From contig JBLFXH010000078.1 of NCBI GenBank assembly GCA_047611125.1, positions 1 through 13,282 on the forward strand: 13,282 nt of DNA. Reading direction: 5' to 3'. The stretch's first letter is position 1, and each line of letters begins with the position of its first letter. The translations under genes and the position numbers were made by a program. Under the pieces are notes generated by a model, which ran no database searches, was not told the origin of the DNA, and saw only the letters and a program-made list of their open reading frames with translations. This DNA comes from JABDJZ01 sp047611125. GTDB taxonomy: Bacteria > Bacteroidota > Rhodothermia > Rhodothermales > UBA10348. Of the stretch, positions 1 through 7,028 are shown piece by piece.

Positions 1-491
1 TTCTGCGCCAGATTCCGGGTGATCTCAATGTTCTGTTTCTGATCCTGGCCGACCGGGACGCGCGTCCCTCCGTAGATCAGGATGTCCGCTGCCTGCAGCA
101 CCGGGTAGTTGAACAGACCGGCGTTTGCATTCAACCCTTGCGCCACTTTGTCCTTGTAGGACACCGCCTTCTCGAGCTGGGAGACCGGAGTCAGGGTATA
201 GAAAATCCACGCGAGTTCGTTGACCGCCGGAACGTCAGACTGCAGGAAGAGGGCCGCCTGGTTCGGGTCGAATCCCAACGCCAGGTAGTCCAGCGCGATG
301 TCGAACGAATACTTGCGAAGGGCCTCGGCGTCGTGAAGCGTGGTCATCGCGTGATAGTTCACGATGAAGTAATACGCTTCGTGATCCCGGTGCAGCGCAA
401 TGTGCTGCCGGATGGCGCCAAAGTAGTTGCCGATGTGCAGCGTGCCGGACGGCTGCAGGCCTGAGACTATGACGGGAGAGGGGGCAGACAT
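1..491 (-). CDS. trpS: Tryptophan--tRNA ligase, N-terminal half (3' end outside window)
   Basis: This cytoplasmic class I aminoacyl-tRNA synthetase charges tRNA-Trp with tryptophan using ATP. About 163 codons are visible, roughly half of the usual 330 or so residues, and the KMSKS loop lies beyond the window edge. The start is ATG at 489-491, giving MSAPSPVIVSGLQPSG. The class I HIGH-type signature reads HIGN at residues 19-22, inside the TrpRS hallmark SGLQPSGTLHIGN. Further family blocks are NAGLFNYPVLQAADILIY and VPVGQDQKQNIE, which belong to the tryptophan/tRNA site. The start lies 3 nt after the stop of the upstream 148-residue gene, so it is probably translationally coupled and last, or near last, in the trpE unit. 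A competing ATG two bases upstream opens a different frame without TrpRS similarity and was rejected. The assignment rests on motif recognition and is very secure. Confidence 0.96.
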   Translation of the reverse strand, partial: MSAPSPVIVSGLQPSGTLHIGNYFGAIRQHIALHRDHEAYYFIVNYHAMTTLHDAEALRKYSFDIALDYLALGFDPNQAALFLQSDVPAVNELAWIFYTLTPVSQLEKAVSYKDKVAQGLNANAGLFNYPVLQAADILIYGGTRVPVGQDQKQNIEITRNLAQ

Positions 492-494
492 GCA

Positions 495-941
495 TTACCG
501 TCCGCTGAGTGAGCGAAGCATTTTGAGTCGAGTAGCCCCGTTGCTGCCTGCCACCGCAAGGATGGCGCGTGTGCGCATCTGATGCTCTACTTCGCCCTCT
601 TCGACGAGGGAGGCGCAGAAGGCACGCTCACGATCGGCCAGTTCCTCGAAGAGCGAGTCGCTCAGCTTCAGGGAGCCGGGCTCGATGTCGGTACCGGAAT
701 AGGCCACGCCACCCGCACTAAAGACGGTCTCGCAAAGCTTCCCGATGTCTCCGCGCAGGGTCCTGAGTGAGACATGAATCTCGCCGGCCGCCGCGCCACC
801 AAGACGCGTCGCTGCATCCTCGTAGAAGTGCATCAGGCCGGTCAGGTCCATGATGATTGGATTGACGCGGTCAGTGGTCTCTGGGCGACCAATGGTTCGG
901 CCGGCCCAGCCTTTATTGAGGAGAAGGTCTTTGATTCCCAT
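495..941 (-). CDS. Uncharacterised 148-aa protein between trpE and trpS
   Basis: I do not recognise a family for this 148-residue protein. It starts MGIKDLLLNKGW and has no signal peptide or membrane segment, so it is probably cytoplasmic. A central stretch (about 53-88) contains SLRTLRGDIGKLCETVF followed by a Gly-rich turn. The C-terminal 60 residues (FEELADRERAFCASLVEEGEVEHQMRTRAIL and onward) look helical and charged, and the protein ends in basic RLKMLRSLSGR. Coding status is supported by its fit: it starts 13 nt after the trpE stop and ends 3 nt before the trpS start, on the same strand and with no competing gene. The sequence before the ATG (cggaatcact) holds at best a weak ribosome-binding site. 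A role in tryptophan metabolism or TrpRS function can be proposed from position only; nothing in the sequence shows it. Confidence 0.8.
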   Translation of the reverse strand: MGIKDLLLNKGWAGRTIGRPETTDRVNPIIMDLTGLMHFYEDAATRLGGAAAGEIHVSLRTLRGDIGKLCETVFSAGGVAYSGTDIEPGSLKLSDSLFEELADRERAFCASLVEEGEVEHQMRTRAILAVAGSNGATRLKMLRSLSGR

Positions 942-954
942 AGTGATTCCGTGC

Positions 955-2448
955 TTAGAGCAATTCTCCGGCTGCGAGGTGAATGGCCTGCTTGAGCGCC
1001 CGCGCCTTGTTCAGTGTTTCCTGGTATTCGGCCGCGGGCTCGCTGTCCGCTACGATCCCGGCACCGGCCTGTACGAAGATCGCATCGTCCCGTACAACCA
1101 TAGTCCGAATCGTGATACAAGTGTCCAGATTACCGGAAAAATCAAGATATCCAACGGCCCCGGCATAAGGGCCGCGGCGTGTGGGCTCGAGGGCGTCGAT
1201 AATCTCCATTGCCCGGACTTTCGGTGCACCGCTGACCGTGCCGGCGGGAAAGCAGGCTTCGAGTGCCTCGATGGGACCCTGCTTTTCTGCCAACAGGCCG
1301 CTGACAGCGGAGACGATGTGCATGACGTGCGAGTAACGCTCTACGTAGGCATAGCGGTCCACGTTTACGCTGCCAAACTCGCAGACTCGTCCCAGGTCGT
1401 TACGCCCCAGGTCAACAAGCATGAGGTGCTCGGCGCGTTCCTTTGGGTCGGTGAGCAGTTCACGCTCAAAGGCCGAGTCCGCGGCCGGAGTTTCGCCTCG
1501 GGGACGGGTGCCCGCAATCGGGAGTACTTCCGCACGGGACCCTTCCACCCGTACTAGGACCTCCGGAGAGGATCCAATCAGGGCAAAGTCCTGGAAGTCC
1601 AGATAGAACAGGTAGGGCGATGGGTTCACCTGCCGAAGGGCACGATACAAGTTGAACCGGTCACCGCGGAAGGGAAGCCTGAACCGCTGGGAGAGCACCA
1701 CCTGGAAGACGTCGCCCTCGAAAATGTGCTGTTTGGCGGTCTCGACAGCCGCCTCGAACTCGTCCTGCTGAAAGTTGGACGTCATCTCCCCGATGAGAGA
1801 GACAGACTCCGCCGGGCGCCGTGGTTGGCGGGTCAGGAGGTGGGACAATCGGTCGATGCGCTCGACGGCCAGAAGGTACGCAGTCGCCAGATCGGCTCCC
1901 GGCTCCACGAACACGCCTGACATCAGGACTATCTGGTGCTTGACGTGATCGAAGGCCGCGACCGTGTCATAGAGGCACCACACAGCGTCGGGCAGGTGCA
2001 GGTCGTCCGGCGGCGCGTCCGGAAGATGTTCGATGAGGCGAACCGTGTCATAAGACGCGTAGCCTACAGCGCCCATGGTGAGTCGCGGTAGGCCGGGGAT
2101 AGGCACCTCCTTGTGCGTGGCCGTCTCGGCACGGAGTGCATCAAATATGGTCTGTTTCCGATGCTCGGACCGTCCGCTGGCCGTCTCCAGCACATCTACC
2201 CCCGCCCCCTTTCCGGTGATAACCCGGTAGGGGTCGCGCCCCAGAAATGAGTAGCGGGCAAGCTTCTCGCCTCCTTCCACGCTCTCCAGGAGGAAGGCGT
2301 GGTCTGCGCCATCGCGCAGAGCCAGATACGCGGATACTGGCGTAAGCAGATCCGCGTTGACCCGCCGATGCAGCGGGACGATCAGGCGTTCGTCTCCTCC
2401 TTCGCGGTGGACGCGAACAATATCGGTCAGTTCATTCAGGGTCAGCAT
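955..2448 (-). CDS. trpE: Anthranilate synthase component I
   Basis: TrpE converts chorismate to anthranilate, with ammonia supplied by the glutamine amidotransferase TrpG, in the first committed step of tryptophan synthesis. At 497 residues it is of normal length. The N-terminal domain carries the LLES element (53-56), which in characterised TrpE proteins forms part of the tryptophan feedback site, so end-product inhibition is likely retained. The chorismate-binding domain shows IGSSPEVLVR (291-300), PIAGTRPRG (310-318), DLGRNDLGRV (346-355), PAGTVSGAPK (401-410) and the closing AGAGIVADS (461-469). The LLES element and the anthranilate-type PIAGTRPRG favour TrpE over PabB. The start is ATG at 2446-2448; no Shine-Dalgarno motif precedes it. 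No trpG, trpD or other trp gene follows. Instead an unknown gene and trpS do, so the pathway is split in this genome. No leader peptide with tandem Trp codons is visible upstream. Confidence 0.96.
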   Translation of the reverse strand: MLTLNELTDIVRVHREGGDERLIVPLHRRVNADLLTPVSAYLALRDGADHAFLLESVEGGEKLARYSFLGRDPYRVITGKGAGVDVLETASGRSEHRKQTIFDALRAETATHKEVPIPGLPRLTMGAVGYASYDTVRLIEHLPDAPPDDLHLPDAVWCLYDTVAAFDHVKHQIVLMSGVFVEPGADLATAYLLAVERIDRLSHLLTRQPRRPAESVSLIGEMTSNFQQDEFEAAVETAKQHIFEGDVFQVVLSQRFRLPFRGDRFNLYRALRQVNPSPYLFYLDFQDFALIGSSPEVLVRVEGSRAEVLPIAGTRPRGETPAADSAFERELLTDPKERAEHLMLVDLGRNDLGRVCEFGSVNVDRYAYVERYSHVMHIVSAVSGLLAEKQGPIEALEACFPAGTVSGAPKVRAMEIIDALEPTRRGPYAGAVGYLDFSGNLDTCITIRTMVVRDDAIFVQAGAGIVADSEPAAEYQETLNKARALKQAIHLAAGELL

Positions 2449-2481
2449 GGATGGGAAAGCGCGGTTCGCGCCAGACGGGTT

Positions 2482-3360
2482 TCAACGGTCATTCGGGTCC
2501 GTGCGTCGGATGTCTATGGACGGATGAGCGAACTGGATGCCGCCGTGCTTCTGGAAGGCATCCAGGATCGAAATTGTCAGCGCATGCTCTGTGCCGCGGC
2601 GCTTCCGGACCTCGCACAGGTACCGCAGGGTCAGCCCGACGCCGTCTGGTAAGACTCTCACGTACACAAATGGCGAGAGAATCCCGTAGTGGATCAGAAA
2701 CTCGCGGGACATTTGATGGATCTCGGCGGCCGCCTGCTTCTCGACGATGGCCGCGCTCTCGTCTGCGAGATCAAGAATGATGTTCTGGGCAGCCTGCCAA
2801 TCGCTCTGAAACGTCACCGTAAGGGGCAGTTCGTTCCAGATGAAGTTGAAGCCGCGGGTGTAGTTGTGGACTGTATGCAGCCAGACCCAGGCGTTCGGAA
2901 CGTGTGTGATTCGCCCTGTACTCTGGTCTGCATCCACCCACGCCCGAGTTTCCATGAGCGTGGTCCGCAGGAGCCGGATGTCGATAACATCGCCGTGGAC
3001 TCCGCCCACTTCGATGCGCTCGCCCACTCGGTAATCGTTCATGGTCACCAGCCTCAACCAACCGGCAATGGAGAGGAGGGCCTCTCTAAGCGAAATGGCC
3101 AGTCCAGCGCCGATAACGGTGAGGACCGTAACCAGCCCGCTGGAATCTGGCGAAAGGATGACCAGACTCACCACGAATCCCAGCGCGGCCCCGCCGCGTC
3201 GGACCGCCCGCGTGGCGAGATACGATTTCGTGGGGTCCTGGATGGTACTCTCCAGGATGCGCGTCACCACGCGAACCACGATCAACAGCAGAATGACGAC
3301 GCCCACTACGAGTAGCAGGCGCATCATGAGTTCATTGCCGAGTTCTTCTGGAAGCTGCAT
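2482..3360 (-). CDS. MscS-family mechanosensitive channel (small-conductance type)
   Basis: This is a probable inner-membrane, tension-gated channel that releases solutes on hypo-osmotic shock. Its 292 residues match the compact MscS size. Hydrophobic segments lie at about 14-34, 57-70 and 75-105. The third is the pore-helix region, with the small-residue pattern TVIGAGLAISLREALLSIAGW. It is followed by the signature beta domain, NDYRVGERIEVGGVHGDVIDI (109-128), then LLRTTLMET and a soluble alpha/beta C-terminal domain ending at DPNDR. Two starts are possible: ATG at 3358-3360 or the Met pair at residues 12-13 just before the first helix. Neither has a Shine-Dalgarno motif; the GGAGG seen here is on the other strand. 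trpE starts 33 nt after the stop with no terminator between, so read-through into trpE is likely. The family is secure; conductance and physiological role are not known from sequence. Confidence 0.9.
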   Translation of the reverse strand: MQLPEELGNELMMRLLLVVGVVILLLIVVRVVTRILESTIQDPTKSYLATRAVRRGGAALGFVVSLVILSPDSSGLVTVLTVIGAGLAISLREALLSIAGWLRLVTMNDYRVGERIEVGGVHGDVIDIRLLRTTLMETRAWVDADQSTGRITHVPNAWVWLHTVHNYTRGFNFIWNELPLTVTFQSDWQAAQNIILDLADESAAIVEKQAAAEIHQMSREFLIHYGILSPFVYVRVLPDGVGLTLRYLCEVRKRRGTEHALTISILDAFQKHGGIQFAHPSIDIRRTDPNDR

Positions 3361-3371
3361 CTAGGAGGGTG

Positions 3372-3399
3372 CCAGTGTGGTCAAGTTGCCTCCCACTGG
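3372..3399. repeat. Inverted repeat in the mscS/vkor divergent region
   Basis: CCAGTG (3372-3377) and CACTGG (3394-3399) form a perfect 6-bp inverted repeat with a 16-nt centre. It lies just upstream of the channel gene on the minus strand, in the 143-nt divergent spacer. It could be an operator half-site pair or a chance palindrome. Only the symmetry is seen; no regulator is implied. Confidence 0.25.
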
Positions 3400-3448
3400 A
3401 ACGGTTTGCAAGCCCGGTGGGTAGGAACGGCGCGCGATTCTCGGGGCC

Positions 3449-3477
3449 TTGACACCGCCTGGAAAACGCCGATACAC
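3449..3477 (+). promoter_or_regulatory. Possible sigma-70-like promoter for the VKOR-DsbA pair
   Basis: A perfect TTGACA (3449-3454) lies 50 nt upstream of the VKOR start. After 16-17 nt there is only a weak -10 candidate, GATACA or ATACAC (3471-3477, three of six consensus positions). Its placement in the only spacer that can hold a plus-strand promoter for the operon supports it, but the -10 is poor and the organism's promoter consensus is unknown. Confidence 0.3.
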
Positions 3478-3503
3478 GCCCGGTACACCACCTTTTTTTG
3501 ACC

Positions 3504-3956
3504 ATGAACAAAGTCACGCTGGACCGCTCGATTTACGCCACCGCTCTGGTCGGTGTTCTGGTGGTTGTGCATCTCTGGCTCATGGTGGACCGCGGGTTCG
3601 ACCGCGGCTGCTTCGGTTTCTCCGAACCGACGGCGGTGGTCGAGTGCGAAGCCGTTATCCAGTCAGATGCTGGGTCCCTCTTTGGCGTGTCCAACGCCGT
3701 CTGGGGCCTCCTCTTCTATGTTGGGCTCGCTGCGCTGTCGTTTCTCATTGGAATGGGGTCGCACTTGGCTGCCAAAGGCAGAGTCCTCAGGGCAGCCATG
3801 GTGTTTGGCGGGTTCTGCTATTCCGCCTACCTGGTCTATGTGCAGGCCGTCCAGATCGGAGCCTGGTGCAAGCTCTGCTTGATCTCGGCTGCGATTGTCG
3901 CCGTGCTGACGGCGCTGGTGAGCTACCAACTCTTCGGAAAACCAACCGACTCCTAA
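3504..3956 (+). CDS. Vitamin K epoxide reductase (VKOR) family membrane oxidoreductase
   Basis: Bacterial VKOR homologues act like DsbB: they reoxidise a DsbA-type partner and pass electrons to quinone in the inner membrane. Starting from ATG 3504 the protein has 150 residues and about four membrane helices. The conserved features are two periplasmic-loop cysteines, C36 (RGCFGFS) and C48 (VECEAVIQS), the GVSNAVWG segment with its conserved Ser (S63), and the CXXC active site C122-K-L-C125 on the last helix. An additional C105 lies in GGFCYSAY. There is no fused thioredoxin domain, unlike many VKOR proteins. The partner is instead the separate gene starting 3 nt downstream. An in-frame TTG at 3498 would add two residues and is less likely. 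No Shine-Dalgarno motif is seen; a run of seven T precedes the start. Confidence 0.92.
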   Translation: MNKVTLDRSIYATALVGVLVVVHLWLMVDRGFDRGCFGFSEPTAVVECEAVIQSDAGSLFGVSNAVWGLLFYVGLAALSFLIGMGSHLAAKGRVLRAAMVFGGFCYSAYLVYVQAVQIGAWCKLCLISAAIVAVLTALVSYQLFGKPTDS

Positions 3957-3959
3957 GTC

Positions 3960-4745
3960 ATGAAGGGCAAGAAATTTTACATCGGACTGGCTGTGTTGGT
4001 CGTGACCATTGCGGTCGCAGACATTGCTTACTTCTCACGATTGGCTGTTGCTGAGGCAGCGCCGGCTGCTCAAACCACCGCGCCGGCTGCCGTGACTCCG
4101 GCCGTGAATGCCGCTGCTGTGCCTGCCGCCTCTGGTGGGGCTTCTGCCGCGAGCCCTGCCGCCATCTCGGCTCCCGTTATGGGCGCCTGTCAGTACGATC
4201 CGGCCGTCCCGGCCGTGGAGAACTACGAGCAGTTGGTGACCTTCTCAGATCCGTTCTCGGGCAACGCGTCGTCAGGCGTGCAGGTGCTGGAGTTCTTTGA
4301 TCCGAACTGCCCGCATTGCCAGACCATGCATCCCATTATGAAGCGCGTGATGCAGACGCACGAAGAGAAGGCGCAGTTCTTCATGATTCCGTTTATCGTA
4401 TTCCCCCAGTCGCTTCCGCAAATCGAGGCCCTGTACGTGGCCGCGCAGGACGGGAAGTTTGACGAGATGCTCGACGCCCAATTCGCTGCTCAGAAGGCCT
4501 CTGGTCTGTCTATTTCAGAGCTCGCAGGATTGGCTAGCGGGCTGGGAATTGACTCGACTGTGTTCGCTCAGCGGGTTAGCCGCGGGTTGAACCGGACCAT
4601 GATCGCCTCCCGCCGCGAGCAGATTCGCAACCTGGGAGTGGGCGGCGTGCCGACGGTGATGATCAATGGACGGCTTATCAAGTCAGAGGCGAAGACTGTG
4701 GCTTGTTTGCAGGAGATGATCGAGGCGGCGGGTTCGACCGACTGA
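3960..4745 (+). CDS. Membrane-anchored DsbA-like thiol:disulfide oxidoreductase
   Basis: This is a periplasmic thioredoxin-fold protein that probably introduces disulfides into exported proteins and is recycled by the adjacent VKOR. In its 261 residues an uncleaved-looking hydrophobic anchor (about 6-26) is followed by an Ala/Pro-rich low-complexity linker (about 31-72). The DsbA domain (about 90-255) has the redox motif C117-P-H-C120 in EFFDPNCPHCQTMHP and the cis-proline loop GVGGVPTVMINGRLI (P231). The CPHC dipeptide is that of oxidising DsbA enzymes. Two extra cysteines, C77 and C249, bracket the catalytic domain and may form a structural disulfide. The ATG follows the VKOR stop by 3 nt, which indicates coupled translation. 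An alternative is a DsbG/DsbC-like isomerase or a reductase, but the VKOR neighbour favours an oxidase. Confidence 0.93.
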   Translation: MKGKKFYIGLAVLVVTIAVADIAYFSRLAVAEAAPAAQTTAPAAVTPAVNAAAVPAASGGASAASPAAISAPVMGACQYDPAVPAVENYEQLVTFSDPFSGNASSGVQVLEFFDPNCPHCQTMHPIMKRVMQTHEEKAQFFMIPFIVFPQSLPQIEALYVAAQDGKFDEMLDAQFAAQKASGLSISELAGLASGLGIDSTVFAQRVSRGLNRTMIASRREQIRNLGVGGVPTVMINGRLIKSEAKTVACLQEMIEAAGSTD

Positions 4746-4747
4746 CC

Positions 4748-4766
4748 GGGGCCTCAAGCCTCTTTT
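4748..4766 (+). terminator. Weak terminator-like hairpin after the DsbA-like gene
   Basis: GGGGC (4748-4752) can pair with GCCTC (4758-4762) over a 5-nt loop, including one G-T wobble, and TTTT (4763-4766) follows. This is the shape of a short Rho-independent terminator 3 nt past the dsbA stop. The stem is only 5 bp and the T run is short, so termination may be partial. Confidence 0.35.
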
Positions 4767-4778
4767 CCACAATCGGGC

Positions 4779-4793
4779 AGGTTCGCTGAACCT
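4779..4793. repeat. Perfect 6-bp hairpin in the dsbA-tkt spacer
   Basis: AGGTTC (4779-4784) pairs exactly with GAACCT (4788-4793) over a GCT loop. It lies between the terminator-like hairpin and the folded region immediately before transketolase. It has no T run, so it is not itself a terminator. Confidence 0.4.
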
Positions 4794-4800
4794 CCGGATC

Positions 4801-4860
4801 GGTCTGCGTAGTTTGGTGGGATGTCCCATCTGACCCTTCGGGTCCTCCACGCAGCCGACC
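4801..4860 (+). promoter_or_regulatory. Potential three-way-junction RNA leader of transketolase
   Basis: The 60 nt before the tkt start can fold into a closed junction. GGTC-TGCGT (4801-4809) pairs with ACGCA (4849-4853) and GACC (4857-4860), with GCC (4854-4856) bulged. Inside sit two hairpins: TGGGA/TCCCA (4817-4821 with 4824-4828, tight 2-nt loop) and GACCC-TTC-GGGTC (4832-4844). The outer stem ends 3 nt before the ATG, where it would affect ribosome access. The pairings are seen directly; function, ligand and even transcription of the whole element are not shown. A TAGTTTG word at 4809-4815 resembles a Bacteroidota -7 box, and if used it would start transcription inside the element. I do not match it to any known riboswitch. 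Confidence 0.3.
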
Positions 4861-4863
4861 TCC

Positions 4864-6873
4864 ATGGAAACTGAAGCCGTCCACATTGACCTTGACGAAC
4901 TGACCATCAACAGCCTCCGCTTCCTGGCGGTGGATGCTGTCCAGAAGGCGAATAGTGGTCATCCCGGTATGCCGATGGGCACCGCGGCCATGGCGTATAC
5001 GTTGTGGAGCCGGCATCTGAAGCATAATCCTGCAGATCCGGATTGGCTTGATCGCGATCGTTTTGTGCTCTCGGCCGGCCACGGCTCGATGCTGCTCTAC
5101 GGTTTGCTTCACCTGTTCGGATATGGCCTCTCGATCGAGGACATAAAACAATTCCGTCAGTGGGGAAGCCGGACTCCCGGGCACCCGGAAAACTTTGTCA
5201 CCCGCGGGGTGGAGACTACCACGGGGCCGCTTGGTCAGGGCTTTGCCAATGGTGTCGGCATGGCCATCGCCGAACGCTATCTGGCGGCGCGCTTCAATCG
5301 CCCCGGGCTCGAGATTGTTGATCACCATACATACGGCATCGTCTCGGACGGGGACCTGATGGAAGGGATCAGCCACGAGGCCGCCTCGCTGGCCGGTCAT
5401 CTGGGACTGGGCAAGCTGATCTTCCTCTACGATGCCAACCGCATTACCATCGACGGTAGCACGGATCTGTCATTCACCGAGGATGTCGCGGCACGATTCG
5501 AAGCCTACGGATGGCACGTGGCCGAGGTGTCTGACGGCAATAATGTAGAGGCGGTGGACGAGGCCTTGGCCGAGGCGCGGGCCGAGCACGGGAAGCCGTC
5601 GCTGCTGGTTGTGAAGACCCACATCGGGTACGGCAGCCCGAACAAACAGGACACCGCCTCATCACACGGTTCGCCACTCGGGCCAGACGAAATCGCCGCA
5701 ACGCGAAAAGCGTTGGGCTGGACGGAAGGCCCGTTCGAGGTGCCTGCCGAGGTGCGCACTCATTTGGCCGATTGGGCCGGTGACGCCTCCGCCCGGCAGC
5801 ATGACTGGGATGGTCGCATGGCCGAGTACACTAAGGCCCACCCGCAACTCGCCGCCGACTACCGCTCTTGGATGGCCGGAGACCTGCCCGAAGGATGGGA
5901 AGGCGATATGCCGACCTTCGAGGTTGGTGACGACATGGCTTCTCGTAAGGCCAGCGGCAAGGTGCTGGCCGCCGTGGGTCCCACTCTGGAAATGCTGCTG
6001 GGCGGCTCAGCTGACCTTACCGGTTCCAACCTCACCGACATCCCAGGGCGACTGGACAACCAGCGCGAAGAGCCCGGTGGAGGGTACTTCCGGTTTGGCG
6101 TGAGAGAGCACGGAATGGCCGGTATCTGCAATGGGATGGCCCTGCATGGCGGCATTCGTCCCTACTGCGCCACCTTCTTGGTCTTCAGTGACTACATGCG
6201 TCCGTCGATGCGGCTGAGCGCTCTGATGGGCCTACCCGTGATCTACGTGCTCACCCACGACTCGATTGGACTGGGCGAAGATGGTCCGACCCACCAGCCG
6301 GTTGAGCACCTGATGGCCCTGCGGAGTATTCCGGGCATGGATGTCTATCGTCCAGCCGATGCGGCCGAGACAGCCGCGGCCTGGGAAATGGCCTTGAATC
6401 GGACGGACGGACCGTCGGTCTTCGCACTCTCGCGGCAGACGCTTCGCCAACTTCAAGGGACAACCGGACCTTCGTCCGAGACGGCCGGCCGAGGCGGCTA
6501 CGTAGTTCAGGATGGCGATGGCCAGCCCGATGTGATTCTGATGGGTACCGGTTCAGAACTGTACCTCGCGATAGACGCCGCCGCGCAGTTGGCGGAGAAA
6601 GGCATCTCGGCTCGGGTGGTGAGCATGGTGTGTCACGAACAATTTGAGCGTCAGGATCAGGCCTACCGTGATTCGGTTCTGCCGCCATCGGTGACCGCTC
6701 GCGTGTCCGTGGAGGCGGGCGTGTCGATGGGATGGGATCGGTATCTCGGGTTTGCCGGAGAAGCCATTGCCATGGATCGATTTGGCGCATCCGCCCCAGC
6801 TCCAGAGCTGTTCAAGCGCTTTGGCTTCACGGTCCAAGCGGTGGTTGACGCCGCCCAGCGGGTGATGGACTGA
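4864..6873 (+). CDS. tkt: Transketolase
   Basis: This cytoplasmic thiamine-diphosphate and Mg-dependent enzyme moves two-carbon ketol units between sugar phosphates in the non-oxidative pentose phosphate pathway, linking it to glycolysis and supplying erythrose-4-phosphate for aromatic amino acids. Its 669 residues are full length. The N-terminal PP domain has SGHPG (31-35, H33), the GPLGQG block (121-126) and the TPP/metal motif DGDLMEG (162-168) with N192 in DANRITIDG. The Pyr domain has FGVREHGM with the catalytic Glu E415, and THDSIGLGEDGPTHQPVEHL (464-483). The C-terminal transketolase domain follows from about 530, including ILMGTGSELYLA. The start METEAVHIDLDELTINSLRFLAVDAV aligns with the usual family N-terminus. 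No Shine-Dalgarno motif is present; the leader can fold instead. The gene appears monocistronic. Confidence 0.97.
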   Translation: METEAVHIDLDELTINSLRFLAVDAVQKANSGHPGMPMGTAAMAYTLWSRHLKHNPADPDWLDRDRFVLSAGHGSMLLYGLLHLFGYGLSIEDIKQFRQWGSRTPGHPENFVTRGVETTTGPLGQGFANGVGMAIAERYLAARFNRPGLEIVDHHTYGIVSDGDLMEGISHEAASLAGHLGLGKLIFLYDANRITIDGSTDLSFTEDVAARFEAYGWHVAEVSDGNNVEAVDEALAEARAEHGKPSLLVVKTHIGYGSPNKQDTASSHGSPLGPDEIAATRKALGWTEGPFEVPAEVRTHLADWAGDASARQHDWDGRMAEYTKAHPQLAADYRSWMAGDLPEGWEGDMPTFEVGDDMASRKASGKVLAAVGPTLEMLLGGSADLTGSNLTDIPGRLDNQREEPGGGYFRFGVREHGMAGICNGMALHGGIRPYCATFLVFSDYMRPSMRLSALMGLPVIYVLTHDSIGLGEDGPTHQPVEHLMALRSIPGMDVYRPADAAETAAAWEMALNRTDGPSVFALSRQTLRQLQGTTGPSSETAGRGGYVVQDGDGQPDVILMGTGSELYLAIDAAAQLAEKGISARVVSMVCHEQFERQDQAYRDSVLPPSVTARVSVEAGVSMGWDRYLGFAGEAIAMDRFGASAPAPELFKRFGFTVQAVVDAAQRVMD

Positions 6874-6878
6874 TGACA

Positions 6879-6947
6879 GGCAGGCCAGTCAGTGACGGGC
6901 GATTCCGATGACCTCTTCTTCATTCCGTTTCCAGACGGCCTGCCCGT
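6879..6947. repeat. Inverted repeats with mutually exclusive pairing downstream of tkt
   Basis: GGCAGGCC (6879-6886) is perfectly complementary to GGCCTGCC (6937-6944). A second left arm, ACGGGC (6895-6900), is complementary to GCCCGT (6942-6947). The two right arms share GCC, so the pairings compete. Neither has a T run. The rest of the 155-nt tkt-amidase spacer (6874-7028) shows only a palindrome, CTCCGGAG (6989-6996), and no convincing promoter. Confidence 0.35.
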
Positions 6948-7028
6948 AGAACAGATAGGGCTCCGTGGATTGAGGATACGCGGACTGCCTCCGGAGCATT
7001 AGATTCGATCCAGCACACCCCAGTAGCA

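Noticed and set aside
850..1557. 235-codon plus-strand frame opposite trpE and the 148-residue gene
   Set aside because: It runs across the boundary of two supported minus-strand genes and shows no recognisable domain.
2449..2481. Tryptophan attenuator or T-box before trpE
   Set aside because: The spacer is only 33 nt, with no Trp codons, no terminator/antiterminator pair and no T-box motif.
2689..3315. 208-codon plus-strand frame opposite the MscS-type gene
   Set aside because: Hydrophilic, Asp/His/Gln-rich shadow with no motif; the opposite strand encodes a clear channel.
3361..3369. GGAGG next to the mscS start as a ribosome-binding site
   Set aside because: It reads GGAGG on the plus strand only. 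On the coding strand the sequence is CCTCC, which cannot bind 16S rRNA.
3493..3500. TTTTTTTG as a -7 box giving a leaderless VKOR transcript
   Set aside because: It differs from TAnnTTTG at a fixed position and has no TTG at the -33 distance.
3498..3503. TTG start adding two residues to VKOR
   Set aside because: ATG at 3504 is in frame and a better start; the TTG is the end of a T run.
3449..4054. 201-codon plus-strand frame overlapping VKOR and the DsbA-like gene
   Set aside because: Out of frame with both genes, whose motifs (CXXC, CPHC, membrane helices) are intact.
4678..5400. 240-codon minus-strand frame across the dsbA end and the tkt start
   Set aside because: Shadow of transketolase codons; no domain and no plausible start context.
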